Assembly: GCA_963924555.1 (NCBI GenBank) | Contig: OZ004596.1 | Coordinates: forward strand, 4,660,139-4,724,138 | Direction: 5' to 3' | Source of the DNA: Crambe crambe | Lineage: Eukaryota; Porifera; Demospongiae; Poecilosclerida; Crambeidae | Length of the DNA stretch: 64,000 nucleotides | Shown: positions 37,868 through 49,300 of the stretch, one piece after another | Position numbering within the stretch: position 1 is the first letter of the stretch | How the letters are laid out: each line of letters opens with the position of its first letter | Position numbers and translations under genes: made by a program | The notes under the pieces: generated by a model | What the model was told of the DNA's origin: nothing | Database searches by the model: none | Seen by the model: only the letters and a program-made list of their open reading frames with translations

Positions 37868-38037
37868 TTTATATCGCAAATCAGAGAAGTGCTTCCAATC
37901 CTCCTGATCAAGGATACATCCCTTTTGACGATGCTAGTTGGTCCACGTCTAATTCCATCAGCTATAAGGAACTGGGTCCTCTAGATGAACCCAGTGTATA
38001 TCAGGCTCTTATTCATGCCAAAGAAGACACACCATAA
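37868..38037 (+). CDS. Gene P last exon: cytoplasmic tail
   Basis: After TTTCTGACAG it reads NQRSASNPPDQGYIPFDD, SISYKELGPLDEPSVYQAL and ends at TAA. Three tyrosines sit in acidic or proline contexts. A preceding small exon (about 37,693-37,785) gives EPVYYSADV, LTYDKKTQEP and NGEY. A diverged copy of this exon lies at 39,242-39,394. Confidence 0.6.
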
Positions 38038-38109
38038 TAAGGATTGCATTTTCTCACTTTACCAGAGATTATATTCATTTTGCAGTGCTTTGAAATGTAC
38101 AAGAATAAA

Positions 38110-38265
38110 ACATACATACATACATACATACATACATACATGTATGTACATACATGCATATACATGTAATACATACATGTACATACAATAATGCATACAT
38201 ACATACATACATACATACATACATACATACATACACACATACATACATACATACATACATACAAC
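38110..38265. repeat. CATA microsatellite
   Basis: Many CATA units with small breaks after the end of gene P. The minus-strand frames (MYVCMYV...) are artefacts. Confidence 0.95.
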
Positions 38266-38649
38266 CCATTTCAGCTGGGTGGACTGGTGGCATGGTGTTA
38301 GGTGGATATTCATAGCAAATTAATGCTGGTGAAAAGGAGGATGGATAAACACCATATGTCACTGGTGGGACTCGAACTCAGTCTCCCGTTTACAAGCCCA
38401 GAGTGCAAACCACTCACTACACATACATATGTATGTGCAATAGCTACAGTGGTGTGGTTTAAAGTTAGGTTGTGGAAGAATTGAAATGTATATTAGCTTG
38501 ATAAGTTTGTTTGATGATACATGTAGTAACTGTTAAACTGAGTATACTCTAAACATTTTAATATTACTATCTATTTAATCATTTTGTAATTAGTCATTTT
38601 TGTGGGTCATTTTTATAGTGAACTAGTTCTTTTATTTTTGTCAGTCACT

Positions 38650-39140
38650 AAAAAGTTGTAAAAGTTATCAAGTGTTTCGCGTGCATAGTCAAGTTACCAC
38701 ATCTGGCGACGAGGATGAACCCAACAAACGCAGCACATGCGCACCATTTTTTTCCAGCAATGATAAATATTATTATTAGCTACACAGCTATGAATTCTTT
38801 CCTGTTCATGTATTAGTTAGTGAGTGTGAATTCAATCTTCTTGCTGCTTGCCAAAGACTGAGCAGCCTAATTTATGTCACCAGTAGACTCTTCGGAGTAA
38901 ATGGCTTATTTGAGACTGACTGTTGATTGGATGGATGGAACTTCACAGTCTGTGCATTTGTGCTGGTGGTTTCACTTTCATTTTCACTAAACTTTACAGT
39001 ATCATAATTAGGATTAGGCATGTTGAATACAGTTGGCATATCAACATAACGTGGCTCCTTGAAGTCAGTCCCAAATTTTTCACCACTCTGCCAAGCTTGC
39101 CGGATTAGAAATCACATCATCATGGAATTTTTTTAGTGTG
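38650..39140 (-). pseudogene. Fossil copy of the gene 4/5 tail exon and 3' flank
   Basis: Matches 53,630-54,130 and 58,665-59,175 over several hundred bases, including [16 protein letters not shown] and the TTCGGAGTAAATGGCTTATT 3' part. It has deletions and no intact frame from the acceptor to the stop. No MPD or TM exon accompanies it. Confidence 0.75.
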
Positions 39141-39241
39141 AGCCTACCTCTAACCACTAACTAGCTTGTCAGAGGAGTGCCCCCCCTGTGCCCCCAATTC
39201 TAGAAAACTAGAAATCAATCAGCATACAGCTTTCTTTCTGA

Positions 39242-39394
39242 CAGTTATATCGCAAATCATAATTCTCAGATAAGTGCTTCCAATCCTCCTGATCAAGGAT
39301 ACATCCCTTTAGACGATGTGTCTAATTCCATCAGCTACAAGGAACTGAGTCCTCTAGATAAGCCCAGTGCCTATCAGGCTCTTATTCTATGCTA
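39242..39394 (+). pseudogene. Fossil copy of the gene P last exon
   Basis: It reads SASNPPDQGYIPLDDVS and ISYKELSPLDKPSAYQALIL, then a stop. The WSTSN segment seen in gene P is lost. It stands alone, about 1.2 kb after the gene P exon. Confidence 0.75.
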
Positions 39395-39564
39395 AATTGT
39401 ATGTCATTTTCTCACTTGATGACCTTTTACCAGAGTTTCTATTCGTTTTGCACTTTGAGCCAATGTGCATACGTACATTGATGTGTGCATGATACCCCAT
39501 TCTAGTGATTGGATAAAGGGGGAGAGGAGGATACACTTCCATTCAAGGGATATTATGCACACAT

Positions 39565-39745
39565 ACAGAGGTATTGGAAGCAAGATTCAATTGGTCAGGC
39601 CCGAATTTGAAATGTAATCCCACAGACAACTGAAGCTCTATATATATTCGAGCATCTTTCTTTTGATAGCTACTAAACCTTGTTTCTACCAAAGTGTTGG
39701 TCAGGCCTAGGCCTGACTGGCCTGACCTGTTCCACCGCCTATGCA
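39565..39745. mobile_element. Short MITE related to the 13,616 element
   Basis: It shares GGAAGCAAGATT, GGTCAGGCC and CCTGACTGGCCTGACC with the element at 13,616-14,468. About 180 bases, non-coding. Confidence 0.5.
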
Positions 39746-39968
39746 TTAATGTATCGTGCACACATCAATGGGATTTTTGCGCCCCTGGGAACGAGGCTAG
39801 CATGCAAATTGACAAAATTCATGGAAAAGATTATAATGATATGAAAAGATTCGGGGAAATGAAAATTGAAAACACACAGTAGCTAGTGGCTATTGTTATA
39901 AAGTGACAGTTCTTTGTAGCTTATTAATTAGCTATTACTTTTGGCTTGATCTACATATAGCTACATGA

Positions 39969-42900
39969 TTAGGACATTTCAATGTACTCCTCTTCCTCTT
40001 CTTCTTCCTCTTCCTCTGCTTGAGTGGTAATAAACTGCACAGCTTGAATTATGTTCTTGTATTCACTCTCAGTCTGGGGAGATGGGTTTGAAGACTCTCC
40101 ACTGCTTGCTGTCGTCGTAATAATAGGAGGGACAGTCGGAGTATGGAAATGTTTGATAAAATCCTCTGGGTCCTCATAAATGTGTTCATTAGTATTGATA
40201 GTACCAGTCACCACATCTCCACATGAGTCTTGAATTACGTTCTTATATTCACTCTCAGTCTGGGGAGATGGGTTTGAAGACTCTCCATTGCTTGCTGTTG
40301 TCATAATAATAGGAGGGACATCCTCCTCCAGTTTCTGCATTTCCACCATTTCAGAAGCAGGAGGCAGTGAAGGCTTGGGAGCAGACATCTCAAAGGAATA
40401 TGGATTCGATTCGGAAGTCAAAATTGCAGGGGTGCACCTCGTCTGTTGACTTTTGCTCGTGGATACATCAGACTTTGTCCGTGGTTGCACATTTGAGCTT
40501 GCAGCTGCTTCATTGCCACCAAACATGTCATGAGGATTTGAGATGTTGGATGCAGTCTGAATATGGAAATGCTTAATATGATCCTCTGAGTCCTCGTAAA
40601 TGTGTTCATTAGCATGTCCCACATCTCCACATGAGTCTTGAATTATGTTATTATATACACTCTCAGTCTGGGGAGATGACTCTCCATTGCTTGCTGTTGT
40701 CGTAATAATAGGAGGGACATCCTCCTCCAGTTTCTGCAATTCCACCATTTCAGCTGAAGTTTCAGAAGCAGGAGGCTCAAAGGAAGCAGCTTGTTTGAAA
40801 TCTGGATTTGATTTGGAAGTCAAAATTGCAGGGGTGCACCTCATCTGTTGACTTTTGCGCGTGGATAAATCAGACTTTGTCTGTGGATTTGAGCTTACAG
40901 CTGCTCCTTCACTGCCACCAAATGTGTTATGAGGATTTGAGATGTTGGATGCAGTCGGAATATGGAAATGCTTAATAAGATCCTCTGGGTCCTCATAAAT
41001 GTGTTCATTAGCATTGATGGTACCAGTCACCACATCTCCACATGAGTCTTGAATTATGTTATTATATTCACTCTCGGTCTGGGGAGATGACTCTCCATTG
41101 CTTGCTGTTGTCGTAATAATTGGAGGGACATCCTCCTCCAGTTTCTGCAATTCCACCATTTCAGCTGAAGTTTCAGAACCAGGAGGCTCAAAGGAAGCAG
41201 CTTGTTTGAGATCTGGATTTGATTTGGAAGTCAAAATTGCAGGGGTGCACCTCATCTGTTGACTTTTGCGCGTGGATAAATCAGACTTTGTCTGTGGATT
41301 TGAGCTTACAGCTGCTCCTTCACTGCCACCAAATGTGTTATGAGGATTTGAGATGTTGGATGCAGTCGGAATATGGAAATGCTTAATAAGATCCTCTGGG
41401 TCCTCATAAATGTGTTCATTAGCATTGATGGTACCAGTCACCACATCTCCACATGAGTCTTGAATTATGTTATTATATTCACTCTCGGTCTGGGGAGATG
41501 ACTCTCCATTGCTTGCTGTTGTCGTAATAATTGGAGGGACATCCTCCTCCAGTTTCTGCAATTCCACCATTTCAGCTGAAGTTTCAGAACCAGGAGGCTC
41601 AAAGGAAGCAGCTTGTTCGAGATCTGGATTTGATTTGGAAGTCAAAATTGCAGGGGTGCACCTCATCTGTTGACTTTTGCTTGTGAATAAATCAGACTTT
41701 GTCTGTGGATTCGAGCTTACAGCTGCTCCTTCATTGCTACCAAACGTGTCATGAGGATTTGAGATGTTGGATGCAGTCTGAATATGGAAATGCTTAATAA
41801 GATCCTCTGAGTCCTCGTAAATATGTTCATTGGCATTGATGGTACCAGTCATCACATCTCCACATGAGTCTTGAATTATGTTATTATATTCACTCTCAGT
41901 CTGGGGAGATGACTCTCCATTGCTTGCTGTTGTCGTAATAATAGGAGGGACTTCCAGTTTCTGCATTTCCACCATTTCTCTCATTTCAGCTGAAGTTTCA
42001 GAAGCAGGAGGCTCAAAGGAAGCAGCTTGTTTGAAATCTGGATTTGATTTGGAAGTCAAAATTGCAGGGGTGCACCTCATCTGTTGACTTTTGCACGTGG
42101 ATAAATCAGACTTTGTCTGTGGATTTAAGCTTACAGCTGCTCCTTCAAACGTGTCATGAGGACTTGGGATCTTGGATGCAGTCGGAATATGGAAATGCTT
42201 AATAAGATCCTCTGGGTCCTCGTAAATGTGTTCGTTGGCATTGATGGCACCAGTCACCACATCTCCACATGAGTCTTGAATTATGTTCTTATATTCACTC
42301 TCAGTCTGGGGAGATGACTCTCCATTGCTTGCTGTTGTCGTAATAATAGGAGGGACTTCCAATTTCTGCATTTCTACCATATCTCTCATTTCAGCTGAAA
42401 TTTTAGAAGCAGGAGGCTCAAAGGAAGCAGCTTGTTTGAAATCTGGATTTGATTTGGAAGTCAAAATTGCAGGGGTGCACCTCATCTGTTGACTTTTGCG
42501 CGTGGATAAATCAGACTTTGTCTGTGGATTCGAGCTTACAGCTGCTCCTTCATTGCCACCAAACGTGTCATGAGGACTTGGGATCTTGGATGCAGTCGGA
42601 ATATGGAAATGCTTAATAAGATCCTCTGGGTCCTCGTAAATGTGTTCATTGGCATGGATGGCACCAGTCACCACATCTCCACATGAGTCTTGAATTATAT
42701 TCTTATATTCACTCTCTGACTCTCCATTGCTTGCTGTTGTCATGATAATAGGAGGGACCTCCAGTTTCTGCATTTCTACCATATCTCCCATTTGAGCTGA
42801 AGTTTCAGAAGCAGGAGGTTCAAAGGAAGCAGCTTGTTTGAAATCTGGATTTGATTTGGAAGTTAAAATTGCAGGGGTGCACCTCATCTGTTGACTTTTG

Positions 42901-43302
42901 TGCGTGGATAAATCAGGCTTTGTCTGTGGATTCGAGCTTACAGCTGCTCCTTCATTGCCGCCAAACATGTCATGAGGACTTGGGATCTTGGATGCAGTCG
43001 GAATATGGAAATGCTTAATAAGATCTTCTGGGTCCTCGTAAATGTGTTCAGTGGCATTGATGGTACCAGTCACCACATCTCCACATGAGTCTTGAATTAT
43101 GTTCTTATATTCACTCTCTGATTCTCCATTGCTCTGTGGATGCACATTTGAGCTTACAGCTGCTCCTTCATTGCCACCAAATTTGTTGTGAGGACTTGGG
43201 ATCTTGGATGCAGTCGGAATATGGGAATGTTGAATACGATCCTCTGAGTCCTTGTAAATGTGTTTGGTACCAGCAACTACATCTCCACAGACCCTAACCT
43301 CT
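39969..43302 (-). CDS. Gene 3 last exon: ~411-bp tandem-repeat cytoplasmic tail
   Basis: 1,111 codons without a stop. A unit of about 137 residues is repeated: nine HIYxDxED motifs (eight of them HIYEDPED or HIYEDSED), each followed by KHFHIxTAS (or a variant) and preceded by [14 protein letters not shown]. Other fixed parts are [18 protein letters not shown] and QAASFEPP. Two adjacent units (about 40,960-41,780) are almost base-for-base identical. The exon ends with a glutamate run and EEYIEMS before TAA (39,969-39,971). The gene 2 tail is the same protein with one unit. It probably recruits SH2 proteins at many sites; this is inference. Confidence 0.85.
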
Positions 43303-46300
43303 CTGTGGGAACAAGAAATATTGGAATGAACACTAGTTGTACATATAGCTAATGCCACATGATGTAGCTGCTAACTGGATCACTATCAGATTCTGATTCT
43401 CAACAACAGTTTAGCTATAAGAAACCCAGCTACCTTTTCATTTTCCTGCGAATTACAGCCACCACTACAACAATGATGATGATGATGATGATGATGATGA
43501 CGATACCTCCCACTGCACCTACATAAAGTGGTACTCCTCCCACTTGTGTCTCAGATGGTGCTTCACTTATGAGATATGTCGAGCAAGGCAAGATATCCAG
43601 AAAAACTCCAGTGACTTCTATTCTTGGGCTACTATCCACCCATTGCTGTAAATGGGAGTGAAGTAGAGCTGCACTGGTATTATCAAGTCCGATCAGATTG
43701 CCCCGGATAATGATGCTGTTTGTCCTTCTGTCCCCACAGGCCAGTTCACCATTTGCTATGAATTTCGACGAGAACAAACAGGAACATCTTAGTTTCAACT
43801 GAGAGGAAATGTGTTCTAGGACTGCATTGAGCTTCTCTGCACCATCATGGGTCTGCAATAATAATAACATGGTATGCATCCATGCCACATCAACTAGCCT
43901 TGCTATTACTCACCAGCCAAAATGTGCAATTAATACTTTCTCTGACAGACATATGAACCAGAAAGGAGCTGTTATTTACTGCACATAAGTTAACACTAAT
44001 AAAGTGCTAGAATTATCAATGGATGATGGAGTACTGATGTAGACATGGAAACAACGCACTACTTTGACAAAACCATCACTTGCAGTGATGATAGAAGTTA
44101 TTCTAGCTTGCATGAGACATGGTCCCATGTAGTATTATCAACATCAGTATGTGGCTACATATCTACCCTCATCACAGAGTCATGCATACATGAAAGGGAC
44201 TGGCTAACTTACATGTCATTGGGTGGCATATTACTCCAGCATGCTGTCCATGTGCACAGGAGTCAGATCCTAGGCGAGGACAGTCTATGAGTCTCTCTTC
44301 ATTTCCTGTGCATTGCAAGTTTTGGAGTGAGATAGGACTGGAGCTGGGAACTTGTCCAAAATAAATGAATGGTGTGACTATAAAGAAAGGAGAAACCATT
44401 CAGTTACCTTTGTAATGCAGATAATGATCGCAGGGGCAATCAGATTCTATGCCCATGCATGTAATAGCTATGATGATCACATGAGCATTGGAATCAAATA
44501 ATATAATGAGTCGATAAGTTAGATTGGACAGCTGTACCAGGGACGGAGCCAGCTCATTAGTAGTAGTGGTACGGCCATCTGGGGGGGGGGGGGGGGGGGG
44601 GGTCTGGGGAAAGCCCTCCAGTTATTATTGATTCAATTTCAATCTGGTATGATCCAGGCAATACCATGTACTAACTTATAAGTCATTGTTATTATTCAAA
44701 TTCCACACAAACCAAAACAAAAAAACAACAACTCTGAATGGTGGTACAGCCATGCCGTACCAGCCGTAGCAGTGCCTCCAGCCATGTGTACGTTTTTGGT
44801 TTGTCTTGCTAGATAGCTATGTATGTACATATGCTCTTTCATTGATGAATGATACTTTTTCAGCATGTTAGTTACATTCATGCAAGATCACACAAAAAGT
44901 GGAAATATCAATAGGCTTGACAGTGTAGTGCAAGAGGCTATCAATATAAATGACAGGCAAATTAAATATTTTGGACAGTAGCATTAAAGTGCATAATAAG
45001 TGCTCTTTATAATACGTTGGGTGCATGATTCCATGCTGCCCCCGACCAACATTTGCTTCCTACGCCTATGTAGCTTATGCATGGTATCAAACACAGTTAA
45101 AGCTAGCTATAGCTTATGCTGTATAAATGCATGACTTAACATAATGCAAGATTCATAAGAAGAAATGAAACATCAAACAATGGCTGATGAAATGTAATCT
45201 TGAGGGAGGAGAGTGTGGAGGGTGAGTATCTAGGCAGTAAGGAGTGACTTGAGTGTTTGGAGAACACCATCTGATCAGAATAGATAGCTAGCTAACTATG
45301 TATTAAACTGGAACTTAGCTCTGGCTCTCTAGCTCTAGTTCTGGCTATACGTATATAACCATGCTCAGAGTATTATGCACATACAACATGGCCTGGCCCG
45401 GCTCCGCCCCTCATAGTACATGTGCATGCTTCAAAATGGCAGAGAAAGACTAGCTAGTGTTCTGCATGCTATTGATATAGCACTGATTTGCAAAGTAGAA
45501 TAACTAAACAACACGTGCTGTTCTTTGTTTTGTATCAAGATCACACTTTATATAACAGTGCGAATATTAAGTTTGATGAATCACACCTGTGATAAATGCA
45601 TTTTAAAGATGTCAAGCTAGCTGTGAGTGTCAGGTACAGGTAACTAGGTATCATACAGGCTGTACGTAGTGATAGGAGTATGTATGAATGGACCACTCTA
45701 CTTCTAAACTCATTCCACCACCAATCCACTAGCTTCTTCTAATGTCTATTACAAAGATGGATATACATTAGCTAAATCTGTGCCTTTTATATTGTGTATG
45801 TGTGTATGTGTACGATTATTGTATTCAATATAACATGTACCTAGTCCTGTCGCTGAGATGCCCAGCTGACGGCAGGCCACTTGTGCATCAGGCAAACTCC
45901 ATAGAGAATTGCCACAGACAGTTCCCCACACCTCATTCTGGCATACTTCCACAAATGTCACACGATTGGATGAGTTATTCAGTTGGATATCTCCATCCAT
46001 ACACAACATTTCTAGAGAATATAATTATAAGGATCAACAAATCTTAAAGTGAAGTCTTATGCACACTTCTGTTCGAAATAATTCTAACCCAGCTCCTTTA
46101 AGTAGAATGTCAATGTACTTTGATGTTTTCCCATAATAATTTCTACTTGTTTGTATTACATCTGACTCCAGAGTGGCTGCAGTCTGTAGATGATGCAATA
46201 CATATAGTAGAGCGGCTTAGCACCAAAAAAGGGGGGTTTTGTACACTTTCTGAAACTTGGTACATAGTTTTTACATATCATAAAGGTCATTTTCAGATAG

Positions 46301-49300
46301 GGAGCCTCTTGAATTTGACCTCTGGTGACCTCTAGACGTCAATTGACTTTGGAAACCACAACCTCCTATTTTAGTATCATTTATAATTGGACTAACTATC
46401 AAGCGTTAGGTATCTGACACTTTAAGGAGTAATATGAGACTGGAATCATGCCCATATCTCATTCCATTCCAAAGATAATTTTAATTGTGACTGTATAGAT
46501 TAGAGGTTATTGATAAACTGTGTCAGTTCATTAGCTACTGGCAATCAATCTCCACAAAAGGAGCAGAGAGTGGTGCACAAGGGCAGCCTTCACACACTTG
46601 CACCATCTAGTACAGCCTTTCTTGTATCCACAATGGATCAATTCATAGCATGCCTATGATGCTTCTGAAAGAATGGTCCACAGTGGTTCCTAACTCCTTC
46701 CTCCATCCCCAGTCTGGATTGGGAAGTCCCTCTGTTGGGCAAATAGAGCCTTTTCCAGTAGTTAGACTGATAAGCAGCTTGTTTTATGTGCATTAGGCTC
46801 CTAGATTTTGTGCAAAATGCAATACCATGGAGATGGGCGTCACTGTCACTTCTGTGGTGATAATCAGACCAATCATCCCCAGGTGCAAATGCAAGCTTAG
46901 CCAACAGAGCAGTGTCTTCCAGTTCCATTTCACATCTTCAAACCTTCTCATCAATATTGTAGGTAGAAGCATTGTGAATACCTGCAGATCCTTACAGAGG
47001 AAACATTTGGCCTCCTTGAGGTCAACTGTTAATTTATTGAAAGTGTTTGCACAGGTGCTGGTGTACCAACTTTTTCTTCAGATTTTTTCTGCAGTCGTTC
47101 CAATTTTGTTTGGTTGAACTTCAATTAGCTAGCTAATGCTAGCCAGCATGATGTCTCATCAATGTTGCCTCTATGCCATACCAGAACTGGATCCAGCTCA
47201 TGCATTTGTAGTGGTGCGGCCATGCATATAGCTACCATCTGGGGAGGAAGCCCTCCAGTAAACTTTAATGTTATTGATTCGATTTCAATCTGGTATGATC
47301 TAGGCAATGCCACGTACTAACTTATAAGTCATTGTTATTATCAAAACAAACAAAAAAAACTCTGAATGGTGGTACGGCCATGGCCGTACCAGCCATAGCA
47401 GTGTCTCCGGCCCATCCCTATCATCAAGTCGTTCAATGTCAATGTTCATTGGCATGTATCCAAGACTTAGATACATACCAATGAATATTGATACATGCCA
47501 ATGAACATTGACATTGAACAACTTGAAATTTGTCAAAGTCACTAAAGATCTATAGCCACTACCAATTGTTGTAAATCTCTTTGATAAAGTACTCCCAATC
47601 AAAGATGGCAGCTGATTTAGGTCGTTTTAATGTAGATACAGTAGCATTACAAGCATGTGACATTTTGCCACTAACTAGCTAATTCACCTATAGCTACATG
47701 CAATAAAATGCGGTAGTTAGTAAATACTGAGCTAACTTATACTTGACTTGGTAGCAGATCAGAGCACGGTAATCAGAGTGACCGTAATTCCTTGAATGTG
47801 CTTGCAACTTTTGCTTTTGTAGCTACTTGGTGATGTAAACACAACACTTATCAGGGTTTCATCTAGGAATTTCACCTTGGGGGGGGGGGGGGGGGGGGGG
47901 AAGCTCACCGATCATGTGGCTGTAGGCCACAGTAAGGGGGAGGGTGCGGAAGGGGGATGTGCCCCCTCCTGCGTTAAGCGCGCGAAGCCAAAAATGCTTA
48001 ATCACTACTCTGAAGTATCCCAAATTGCTCCCTTTGGTGACTACATAATTTAACAACCTGTGGTCACCAAAGGGAGTAGCCATGGGGAAGTTAATTAGTT
48101 TGGGGGGAAGATTGAGGGTTTGGGGGGGGGGAAGCTTCCCCCCTGCACCCCCCAGTAGATGAAACCCTGCTTACTATTAAGTAACATGCCATCAAACATA
48201 GTGGGGTAATTGACAATTAGTGGTGTATACATTGCATCCATGCAAAATAAGATTAAAAACATCATAACTTTGTAGTGGAATGAGATATGGGTGTGATTCT
48301 ACTCCTCAAAGTGTCAGCTTCGTTCTGATATCCAACATTTAACAGGGGTGGATCCAGAGATTTCCAAAAGAGGGGGCATTTTAGATCCACGCATAAGCGC
48401 GTAGAAAATTTTCAAAGACCACGCCCACTTTTAATTAGAAACGCCCACTTTAATAGGATGTGCTTTATTAAACAAACCTGGCTGCAGCGAAGGTTAGCTA
48501 GTTAAGCTACTGCAACTTATACCGTGTCTAGCTGTAGGAGCAAAGGTTAGCTAGTTTTGCACCGTGCCTGGCTGCAGGAGCGAAGGTTAGCTAGTCAAGC
48601 TACCACAAAAGGGGGGGCATCTGCCCCCAATGCCCCTCCCTTGATCCGCCCCTGCTTAATAGTCAATCCAAGTATTAATGGTTCTAAAATAGGAGGTTGT
48701 GGTTTCCGAAGTTAATTGATGACTAGAGGTCACCAGGGGTTAATTTCAAGAGGGCTCCCTATCTGAAAATAACCTTTATGATGTGTAATAACTATGTACC
48801 AAAATTCATGCTTTTATCAAAAAGTGCACAAAAAATTACTAAACCGCTGTACTAATAGCTACTGGTGAGCTATGGGTAGAATCCAAATTTTCCAGACCCC
48901 CTCCTTAATTCATACAACAATTCAAAATTTAAGTGTCTCTTTATTCGATTTCTGGGACGGACACTCTACAACAAGGAGAAAATTAAATTTTCCGGGAATA
49001 TTATCCCAGCCAATCTGGGAGAGTTGGCAATTATGAGCTATACTATTCTTGTAAAAGTGGTAAATCCTTCCTGCTTTGGCAGTAAGCGACAGGAACATCT
49101 ATTAGGTGCCATGCATGAACCTCCATTTCTGCATGATGGATTGCAGATAGGTATAATGCCATTACTATTATGTAATGTGTGAGTGGAGAGGTTAGCTGTG
49201 AGTCGGACACTATTTACAGAGCAGTATAATATGCAATACAGGGGAAATAACACTCTAAATTCACTTCTACACAAAATCTATGTATAAATAATATGGGACT

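Larger units (their letters stand above)
30555..38037 (+). pseudogene. Gene P: broken plus-strand receptor gene (EMI/EGF - FN3 - MPD-like - TM - tail)
   Basis: This is the only plus-strand host gene with several recognisable exons: an EMI-end fragment (30,555-30,597), an EGF fragment (about 30,690-30,770), an EGF exon split by two insertions (30,870-35,631 plus sequence after 35,834), FN3 (36,001-36,315), a membrane-proximal and TM exon (37,154-37,450), a small tail exon (about 37,693-37,785) and a last exon (37,868-38,037). It starts head to head with gene 2. The frame appears shifted just before the TM exon, and phases of the tail exons do not join cleanly, so I regard the gene as dead or dying. 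The FN3, TM and tail are well enough preserved that the loss looks recent. Confidence 0.65.
46205..48875. mobile_element. ~2.7-kb element with ~165-bp terminal inverted repeats, carrying nested repeats
   Basis: The left end (46,205-46,370) and right end (48,690-48,875) are inverted copies sharing TTTCAGATAGGGAGCCTCTT, ACCTCTGGTGACCTCTAGA, and AACCTCCTATTTTAG. Inside are a broken coding remnant (46,530-46,930), a copy of the dispersed 250-bp repeat, and two hAT-like MITEs. All this lies in the intron between the EGF and SRCR parts of gene 3. Confidence 0.8.

Noticed and set aside
38013-38362. Minus-strand frames rich in MYVCMYV
   Set aside because: CATA microsatellite read on the minus strand in three frames.
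40645-42492. Five plus-strand frames spaced ~411 bases apart ([19 protein letters not shown])
   Set aside because: They are the antisense of the gene 3 repeat tail, and the spacing is just the repeat period.
43914-44377. Direct splice from the SRCR exon to the large MPD/TM exon
   Set aside because: The phases do not match (1 to 0). The small exon at 43,914-43,978 solves this and is conserved in four genes.
46827-47117. Plus-strand 96-codon frame
   Set aside because: It overlaps the broken mobile-element remnant in antisense and has no motif of its own.
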